Assembly: GCA_963931925.1 (NCBI GenBank)
Contig: OZ007567.1
Location: 94,499,778-94,563,777 of the forward strand
DNA: 64,000 bases
Direction of reading: 5' to 3'
Source of the DNA: Onchidella celtica
Lineage: Eukaryota > Mollusca > Gastropoda > Systellommatophora > Onchidiidae
Shown here: in pieces, positions 35,496 through 45,300 of the stretch
Layout of the letters: every line of letters starts with the position of its first letter
How positions within the stretch are numbered: position 1 is the stretch's first letter
The notes under the pieces: generated by a model
The model's database searches: none
Told to the model about the DNA's origin: nothing
Seen by the model: only the letters and a program-made list of their open reading frames with translations
Program-made: the position numbers and the translations under genes

Positions 35496-36370
35496 TTAAT
35501 TATTTTAAGAACCAATGAAATGTCGTGAGTTGTCCTATGGATCGATAGAAATGCCAAGGCTGCTCGGGTTAGGATGGCTGCCACTTTCGGCAAACGCGGC
35601 AATCACCGTGGCAGAGCCACTAGCCCAGATCCAGAGCTGGTACTACGGCAACCCCAGGTATGGAGCTTTACCACCCCAGCCTCAGCTTTGGTCTTGTTTA
35701 GGCCTACTCCTGTCGACAGACTTGTGACAATTTATCGGACTATTGTATGATGTCAGTAGTCCACGTTTATTTGTTTGCACGGCTCTAAAGTATGTTCATG
35801 TGGAATCTGGAGAAGGAATGATAAGACAAGGATAGTCGAAATGTCAAACTAATGATGGCTGGCTTTTGAAATGAAAAGCTTAAGTTTTTTCTTTTGTTTT
35901 CTTTTTAAATCATATAATAATATTATCACAGTTATCATGTTACATAACAGTAACCACATCTGTGCTTTTCTGCCGTTGGCACAGGCTAATAGAGGTGGGA
36001 TATTTATTTATATACAGTACTTTTGACGTAGCTTGTTCATCACTATAAAGGCGTGCATTTTTGCATAATTATTCACACCATATTTTTGTTTTTATTAGTT
36101 TTTGTCACATTTCAAAGTGTGGGCTGAGGAACATTTAATTGCAACAGAGCACAATCTTATTATTGATTTTACATGGGCCTGCATGTAACACATACAATGA
36201 ATTTGAAAATAAGACAGGGAGTCTTGTCGTCGTCCATCTTAGGTGCTGGTATAAGGATGAGTTTGATGATTTTATGACTATCTTATCATTACGGTACTCG
36301 TGGTGAGATCTATATTCTCACCGGATGACATAGCGACCTTTATCTATTATGGGGACACGGTGATCTAGAG

Positions 36371-36540
36371 CAGGGATCACCAAACTTTTTTCACAGAGGG
36401 GCGGATAACTGACGGACTTACAAGAGCGGTCCGCATAAGCAATTGTCCGTCCCGTAGCTCTAGATATCCCTGGTTTTATCAAACAAAATCAAGTACCATG
36501 GCGGGCCGGATGAACTGACGTCGCGGGCCGGATCCGGCCT
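36371..36540 (+). mobile_element. hAT-like element terminus, truncated
   Basis: CAGGGATCACCAAACTTTTTT at 36371 is a typical hAT-type terminus, followed by a GC-rich GGCGGGCCGGATG...CGGGCCGGATCCGG region. The downstream end is missing: SINE 3' sequence begins at about 36558. It is a nonautonomous fragment, with no transposase. Confidence 0.5.
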
Positions 36541-36557
36541 CCCCTCCCCTCCCCCTC

Positions 36558-36680
36558 ACCCCCTCCGCCCAAACCCCCGCCGACGGGTGCTGCACTATGG
36601 CGACGACGTGTCTGCTCCAGTTGTAACTGGGCTGCAATGACACGAAGGCAAATTTCCCAAATAGGATTAAAAAGTATAGA
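36558..36680 (+). mobile_element. SINE 3' fragment (type 2), 5' truncated
   Basis: Matches the 3' third of the tRNA-headed SINE (GCCGACGG.TGCTGCACTATGG, GCGACGACGTG, CAGTTGTAACTGG, TTTCCCAAATAGGATTAAA) in plus orientation, but lacks head, body and the (ATACAA)n tail. Confidence 0.7.
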
Positions 36681-38402
36681 AAATTCAAAAAATGCAAATT
36701 CTTTGATAGTTCTGAAACAAGGCCTACTAGATAGACTATCTAGCAGGCCCTGTTCTGAAGTCCTTTGCGTTTTCGTCACATCCGAGAATAACAAAAATGA
36801 CCAAAAGTTTGAAATGCGCTACAAAAAAGAGAAAACCGTACATGAGATGGACAACGTTGTGTTCCCTGGCAAAATGTTCTTTATTTTTTCTTGTCTTTCC
36901 CAATTTTTTCCAAAAAGAATCAACAGTAAGGTTTCTCCATCTGAGGAATCCATCTGTGTTTACTTTTTCAATACTGTAAATAATTATACCGTCTTCATCA
37001 GGTTTTACACATGTGACGTGAATTCCAATTGAGGGGCGTGAAGAGTGAAGCATGAATGTTTAGGTGGAGATACAGCCTTATGGAATACGCATTCTTTTAC
37101 CTGAAACTGCCGTTGATCAGGCTTCTTCGGTCTCAATGTACTGACTGAGAAAGCCAGACAACAAATACTTATTGGATCAAAGTGATCGAAGAGATTTTTT
37201 AAATGGTAAAAATGGTTACAAGTCATCAGGAACGAAAGGAGATTAAGAGGGTAGGATTACACTGTGTTGGGGGAGGGTGGGGGGCAGACAGGAGAAGCAG
37301 TGGGATGTGCTTAGGGCCCCAGGCAAGAATTGCCCGAAATCCCAGTGTCCGAAAAATGGGTAAAACTTTAAGAACAGTTAAATAAATACAGAAAGATAAA
37401 GGATGAAAGCATTAAAGAGAGACAGACAGGCAGGCAATAAGAAAGAAGGAAAGGAAAAGAAAGCAAGAAAGAGAAAGAAAGAAGGAAAGGGCGGTAAAAG
37501 AAAGACAGAAAGAAAGATTAGAGCGCACGAGAGGTTTACGAGAGCAGAACATCAGGCTGACAGCTGCACTTCTAACAATAATACAAACGAGTAAAACAGA
37601 TGCTGAGTTTTAAATGAGGTTTCTACATACATGTAGCCTATTTATTACAATGTCAGAAGCTAAAAAACAAATATATCATATCTTGACCGTGTTAATACAA
37701 AACTCACTGGGGTCTTAACGTTTAAAATAATTGAACAAAGATATATATAAAAAGAAAATATTCCAGCTTTCATGCATTCAATGAGTAGTGCGTAGACCAA
37801 AAACCACTCACTGTAAAGAAAATCCAGCCTTTTCATTGAAAATAGAGGGGTACCGGTATACATAAACAATGCATCAAAACCAAAGGCTCAAGCGTTAGTC
37901 CTATAATGATACACTGCTGGCTAAAAGAAACTTAAATGTGTCCAAAAAAAAAAAAAAAAAGTAAGGCTTAAAAATTAATGTAATAGTAAAAAAAAACAAC
38001 AACAAATGGATACCTTTGGAACTGATAGTGATAACAGCATGATTAAAAATTGATTTTATTTTAAAAGTACAGGAGTTTGGGTCAGGTAACTTCCAAATTC
38101 CTAAATAATACGTAGGATGTTTCTTTGCAAACCTCTAAAAATTGTACGGATTGAAAAACAAAACAAAACAAAACAAAACAAAACTAACTACCACAACATT
38201 CATACAAACAAATTTTTTCCTTCATTCTCTCTCCGTGTCGTCCTTTTTCTCATTGTGTCTTTCTTAGTTTTAATTTGTCGCGTTACAGTGTATCAACAGT
38301 CTGGTAATCTTGGAAATGATACAAAAGTAATGACTGTGGTAGAAATGTAAGAGCTTGTGACCTAGTTATATTATATAATGGACTCATGCATACCCCGGTT
38401 AC

Positions 38403-38668
38403 GCACACACGCGCACACGCGCACACGCGCACACACGCACACACGCACACACGCACACACGCACACACGCACACACGCACACACGCACACACGCACACAC
38501 GCACACACGCACACACGCACACACGCACACACGCACACACGCACACACGCACACACGCACACACGCACACACGCACACACGCGCACACGCACACGCACGC
38601 GCACGCGCACACGCACGCGCACGCGCACACGCACGCGCACGCGCACGCGCACACGCACACGCACACAC
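38403..38668. repeat. CACACACG minisatellite/Z-DNA tract
   Basis: About 265 bp of strictly alternating purine-pyrimidine sequence, mostly an 8-bp CACACACG unit, changing to GCGCAC-rich variants after 38580. Long alternating CA/CG tracts adopt Z-DNA readily. The His/Thr/Arg and Cys/Val frames across it are artefacts. Confidence 0.9.
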
Positions 38669-39398
38669 ATTATGCGCTCGTTAATGTTGCAAAATCACGC
38701 CTGTCATCGAACAGCAGTATTTCTAAAACCATTCACTGTTGTACACGTGAAAAAATAATTATAAGTAATTCTTTCCGTTAAATCTAGCCATGTGGCCGAT
38801 GTTAATGAACTAATGGAAACAGTGATAAAGCTGCAAATCGAGTATATTGAAAACATATCGGGGCATCCAGTTTTCATTCTTTCACGACTGATTACACATA
38901 GGATATTTATTTTGTTTTTCTTTTTTTATAGAGCCGATTACAAAGTATCGAAAAGTCTTTTTTTTTCTTAAAGTGAACAGTTTAAATATTAATTCTCTAT
39001 TGAAAAGGAGCTGTCATATAGCGTTAGCACATTCTTCAGTACACCCATTGACACAACAAGACTACAATAGTGACACACCTTTCCAAAGTCTCGTTTGTCA
39101 AACTTTCCATAATCTCTGTTTCGATGTACTGTACTTTTAAAATCATTTTCAACATTATATCTGCCGCAAGAGTAAGACTATGAAAATCAATGCCATCTCA
39201 AGATACATGAAATTAATCAAGGGTGGGGAAGTAATGGGCTATGCATTAGAGAAGTAGACGCGGAAACCAGAAGCGGATTTGGGGTATATGTTGTATTCAT
39301 TTTCATTTGTCTCAGGTACCATGTGTCTCTCATTCTGTGGAAGCTCAAGAGAACTTACCTAATGTATAAGAAATACGATCTGACATGCTAATGGGTCA

Positions 39399-42300
39399 TT
39401 AACGCTGATGACGTTGAATATGTGAAGACCGATTACATGTTTGTCTGTTAGTTACATTTCCGCGTCTTCCGTCAGCATTCCATGTGGCGCGGTCGGCTAT
39501 CTGCTGAGACGATGCGTTTTGAAAATGTCTGGAGTGTCTTTGACCATTGGGTACTTCTTGAATTGTTTGGTTGCCAAAGAGCATTTGTTCTACTAGTCTA
39601 GCATTCTGGGATGGATTTTGCCTAGATCCCTGGGTCGAGAGGTCAGGTTTACGCGAAGACTGCCCACTCTGTGCGAGATCGGAAGTTACCGATATTGCAG
39701 GCGGACTACTTGCCACGAGTGAGGTGTTGGCAGTGGATGGCACTAGCAAGGACGTGACGCTGGGTGATCTTGTGAGAGATGCTTCAGTCAAAGAGGGCGC
39801 TTGCTGCACTGATGTGACATTTGTATGAAGTGGAATCTGCCGCGATGAGGCGTTGCCTAACTGAGCTGCTTGTATCGGAGGGATCATCGGAGGGTACTGC
39901 TGAATGGGAGCGTTCGAGGCATTCAGGGGGTAGGGATAGAATGGGTATTGATGGCGATAAGGGTTGCCTATGGCAGGAGGTTGTCTAGTGTTATTATCCT
40001 GTTGAGGACCCTGAAAATTTTGATTCCCGACATTGCCATATAAAGCCATCAGCGGAAGTGGCAAAGCGCATGGAATATTCAAATTATTCTGGGCGTGACC
40101 CATTCCCATAAATCGGATGTTAGTGCCAGGCGCTTGAGCTGAGGGTCTTATTGGTCCTGATTTTCCCAACAGGGGCATTTGTGGACCCACCGCCATCTGT
40201 CTCCCGAGATGAAACTGATTTGAGTGGATATTTGTTGAATGACTTAGATTGGGATTATTTCCAAGTACAAGACGGTCTTGCTGATTAGGGTGGTGGTCAT
40301 CGGTGACATTCCGAGTCCTTTCCATGCGAGCTGTAGACTGTTCTACCACAACAGATTGGAGATCTTCCTCATTTGTGAACGGCGCCCGCTGACTCTGCTG
40401 TTCTTCCCTTCGCGCAACGTCGAGAAGCAAGAGGTTTTGCCACTCACGAGGATTCTGAGCAAGGCGCTCTTCCAGGTCGCTCGAACTTGGTCTAGTTTGT
40501 CTGGAGTAAGTCACGTTTGTAGTAGATGGAAGCATGGAGGCCGCCTGTTTCATTGTAATCTTCTGTGATTGTGCAGATTGTGAAGCCGGCTTGAACTCAG
40601 GAGCTTTATGGTTTAACTTGCTATGCAGGGGCAAACCTTTAGGTGGCTGTAATAGCAAAGACATGTCACCAAAGGCATCATGTCCAGGTGACCAGACAGT
40701 CCGCCGGTGGCACCAGATTCCTGTATGTTGTTTGATCATATTATTGCACATATTTATATCCCACACAAAACCTAATTCCTTTTCAAATTTGTCTATCCAG
40801 AATGGTTTGTATTCGGTCAGTGTTGTCCCGGTAGCATTAGATGGATGGGGTAATGTGTTAGGCAATTGATTGGAACTATGTTGAGAGTTGACATTTCCAA
40901 GATCTTTATGCCTTTCGAATTCTTGATGAGTGTTATTGTTTTCACAATCGGACAACCTTTCAGAGCTTGACTCCTCGAGAACCTGAAACACATTTCTCAG
41001 TAAGTGGATATTATCATTTTCATCTACTGTCTCTCCTGCCTGTGATAAAGCCTTACGTCTTCGTGCTTGAACATATCGCTCTGTTTCACTTTTATTTCTC
41101 GGCGTACCCACAGCTCTGTCAAAGTCTACAGGCTCGTCTCCAAAAGAATTCGTGTTCTTTGTATAACATGACTGTTCCATAAGGTAGGGATTGTTCTGTC
41201 TCATTGAAGATTTTCCGTGGTTTTGGGGACTGCGTCCAAGCTTAGGTCGAGCCCCCTGTGCCATTGGACTATCGATTCGCAGTGATTCATTCTGAGGCTC
41301 AACTTCATATCTATTTTTAGACTGGGTGATCCTGGGAGTTTCTGACTTTCCGTCATATGTCGTCCCTTCAATGATCTGTTTCCGTTTGTAACTTTCAATG
41401 AGGTTTTGGGATCTATCAGAATGGGACTCGGGATATATGGGATATTTCTTGTCTGTGTCCCGTCTGACGGTCATGTTCGAAGACAAAGTAGCAAAACAGT
41501 TTGTGTCCATCGAATCTTTAACCTGATCTGTTGGCATCTCATTTTCATGAACAGGTAATTTTGTCTCCACTTGCTCAACTGACGTGAAAACGCCTGAAGC
41601 ATTTTCCTTGACCGATGATAATTCCTCCAATAACCTGGCATTTCGAGACATTTCTTCACGGGACAATTTTTTGAATATCGTCTGAATTAAATTTTCTCCC
41701 CTCTTTTTTCCGTTACCCCTCATGCCATCTTCAGTTTCAACGTGGAGGGATTCACTCGCGCCATATATAGGTTTAGTACGCACCGGCAATGTCGACTTAT
41801 TTTTAGAGAGTTTTTTTCCTTCATTGTACTCTACATTATTGTTAACGTCATTGTGAGTGGCAAATTGATCATTCCTATACACAGTAACTTTGGAATTAAA
41901 GACGTCGTCTGCTGCACTCTTGGTCACCTTTGCCCTCCCCTTTCCCTTCTTACTTGGATGTACATTTTCTTTTTCAGGATTGGAATAAATAACGTGGTTT
42001 TCATATTTTATGGGATTATTCTGATCACAATTCCGAAACTGTTCATTGGCAATCGCATCCATGTCAGTCACCCTGTCCGCTACACGATTATATTCTGGAG
42101 AAGTTTGAATAACGTATGGGAGGTAATTCTCGGGTGAACCAGCGAAGTTCGCACCGAGAACATTTCTTTTGTGACATTCCGCCTCATCAAATTGTCTCCC
42201 TCTTTTCCGGCGTGTAGTCTGGTGTGGTATATCTTCAGAATTGACAGCAGTCACATTATCACGTTCAATGTTTACCGAAACATCTACTGGCATCAGCCCG

Positions 42301-45300
42301 GATGCTGTCTCAGAAGTGATGCCTTGCGCTTTCTTCTGCACCGATACCGACACCGCGGGAGTCAAAGATGTTCGTGTAGCCTGTATAGGAATCTCGGCTT
42401 TGGAGAGCTGTCTGCTGCTCGTGTCTGTATTGGACTCACTGACCATCAAATTTGTTACATTTCTGGATTTTGATGTATACACCTGAGGTAAAATGAACGC
42501 TCCTGGTGAGTTTGTTTTCACACAGCGGTCACCTGCTTTGAATCTTTCTTTTGTACAATTAATCGTATTTTCTTCTGATTCTTTTGCCAAACGCTGGGGG
42601 ACAACCAAAGTTTTTGCCCATTCATCTCCCTTTTGTAAAATATCGGAAGGTGGCGTCGAAGTTATTTTTTTGGCTTTTTTAACACGCTGGTCTTGCTTTT
42701 CTGTCGGTGCAGCGGAGTCTGGAGTGTTCTCTGATGATCCAATAATTTTGCTGGCGTTTTTGCCACGATGGTCAAAGTTTTCTGACTGTGCAACACAGTC
42801 TGGATTGTTCTGTGATGATCCAGTAATTTTACTGGTTTTTCTGGCATGCTGGTCTCGCTGTTCTGACCGTGAAACAGAGACTGCGCTGTTCTCTAATGAT
42901 CCAGTTATTTTGCTGGTCTTTTTGCCATGCTGGCCTTGCTGTTTTGTCTGTACAACAGAGTCTGGATTGTTCTTTGATGATCCAGTTATTTTGCTGGCCT
43001 TTTCGCCATGCTGGCATTGTTCTGTCTGTGCAACAGAGTCTGGGTTGTCCTTTGATGATCCAGTTATTTTGCTGGCTTTTTTGCCATGCTGGCATTGTTC
43101 TGACTGTGCAACAGAGTCTGGGTTGTCCTTTGAAGATCCAGTTATTTTGCTGGCCTTTTCGCCATGCTGGCATTGTTGTTCTGACTGTGCAACAGAGTCT
43201 GGGGTGTCCTTTGATGATCCAGTTATTCTGCTGGCATTTTTACCATGCTGGCCTTGCTGTTTTGGCAGTGCAACAGAGTCTAGGTTGTTTTTTGATGATC
43301 CAATTATTTTGCTGGTTTGTTTGGCATGCCTATGCTGGTCATGGTGTTCTGGCTGTGCGGCGGTGACTGGATTGTTCTCTGATGATCCAATGATTTTGCT
43401 GGCTTTTTTGCCATGATGGTCAAGCTGTTCTGACTGTGCAAGAGAGTCTGGGTTGTCCTCTGATAATCCAGTTATTCTATTGGCTCTTTCCCCATGCTGG
43501 TCTTGCTGTTTTGACTGTAAAACAGAGTCTTGAGTGTTCTCTGATGATATCATTTTGCTGGCTTTTTTGCCATGCCTATGCTGGTCATTGTGTTCTGACT
43601 GTGTGGCGGTGACCGGATTGTTCTCTGATGATCCAATGATTTTGCTGGCTTTTTTACCATGATGGTCATGGTGTTCTGACCGTGCAAGAGAGTCTGGATC
43701 GTCCTCTGGTGAATTAGTTAGTTTGCTGGCCTTTTTGCCACGCTGGTCATGCTGTTCCGACTGTGCAACAGAGTCTGGATTGTTTTCTGATGAATTAGTT
43801 ATTTTGCTGGCCTTTTTGCCACGTTGGCTTTGCTGTTCTGACTGTGCAACAGAGTCTGGGTTGTCCTCTGATGATCCAGTTATTTTATTGGCTCTTTCCC
43901 CATGCTGGTCTTGCTGTTTTGACTGTAAAACAGAGTCTTGATTGTTCTCTGATGATCTAATCATTTTGCTGGCTTTTTTGCCATGATGGTCAAGCTGTTC
44001 TGACCGTGCAAGAGAGTCTGGATCGTTCTCTGGTGAATTAGTTATTTTGTTGGCCTTTTTGCCACGCTGGTCATGCTGCTCCGACTGTTCAACAGAGTCT
44101 GGATTGTTCTCTGATGATCCAATTATTTTGCAGGCTTTTTTCCCATGCCTATGATGGTTATGCTGTTCTGTCTGTGCCACAGAATCTGGACTGTTCTCTG
44201 ATGATCTAATTATTTTGCTGGCTTTTTTACTATGCTGGTTTTGCTGTTCTGACTGTGCAACAGAGGCTGGATTGTTCATCGATGACCCCACAGGCTCTTC
44301 CACATTCACGGCTTGTGTTTCAGGAGAAATTTTTGTCTCTTTAGATAAATTGGCCCTTGATGAAGTGTTCATTTTGCTCTGTTCAGATTTGTCTCTTAAA
44401 CTGGGACTCGGTGATTTCGTGGAATTTTGAACTTGACTCGTGTCTTTGCCCTTACCTTTTGCTGTACTCTTTTGATGACTATTCGACTCTTTCTTCCGCG
44501 GCACCTTTGCGCCATTAACTGGTTGCAAATCCGTTGGAGGTACTGGTGACTTCTTCACAATCTCTTGAGTGTCATTGCTGGGTTTATCTGAAGAAGGCTT
44601 CACAGCAAATTTCGAACACTTTGCAGTTGAGCAGGTGTCTTTCTCATTGTCCGTTGGCAGTGGCACAGTGGGTGTTGGGCTGGATTCCACTTCATTTATG
44701 GGACAAGTATCAGATGCCACACAGTCTTCATTATTAGCAGAGAAAGTTAAAACACCAGGTGCAGTTTTTCCTGAGCCAATAAGGCTGTTGATGGAAGTAG
44801 TCGGTAACACAATTTCTTCTTCTTCCTCCGCTGCAGTTTCATAAGTATTGTCACTGCCTCGTTCGCTATGAGCATCGCAGCTTTTCCCATCCGTACTAAG
44901 TGATACAGGTTCAGTGGTAGTATTGTCTATATTACCATTACTATCGTGTTGGAGCTTTGCCACCTGTTCAGGAATCCAGTCTGGGCGGGTCTCTGACTGG
45001 CATTCAGATGGAGACACACACTTATCACTAGAGATCCCCGTGCAGTCATGCTCACTCTTGAGTTCAGGCGACTGCGCCGGTGTCTTTGTCTCTTTCTCCC
45101 CAGCTGTAGTCAGATCTGCGACTGTGGAGATAGCCTGAACACGATCATTTACCGTTAGCTCAGGTAAAATGCGGTTTTTGGTTTTTCTCAAAACGGTTTC
45201 CTGAATTCCAGTAGCCCAGGCTTCCAGTTTGTGGTCCTCGTCCACTGTGCCTTGATTCTTTCTTTCCATCACCAAGTTTCTGTCTAATTCAGGCTCAGCT

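Larger units (their letters stand above)
33391..39398. other. Intergenic region with SINE, hAT and simple-repeat content
   Basis: No exon is supported. It contains SINE copies (33958-34290, 35030-35495, 36558-36680), a hAT-like terminus (36371-36540), purine-rich DNA at 37400-37530, an (AAAAC)n run at 38158-38183 and the CACACACG array (38403-38668). Other stretches look unique and AT-rich. Confidence 0.55.

Noticed and set aside
36736-37053. 105-codon minus-strand ORF with a possible acceptor inside
   Set aside because: Some protein-like character, but no recognisable domain or partner exon, and it lies beside a hAT fragment and a short palindrome.
38283-38781. Thr/His/Arg and Cys/Val repeat ORFs on both strands
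   Set aside because: Artefacts of the CACACACG array.
42493-43416. 307-codon plus-strand ORF rich in Cys/Trp/Leu
   Set aside because: Antisense shadow of the coding minisatellite in the giant ORF; periodicity matches the repeat and there is no independent evidence.
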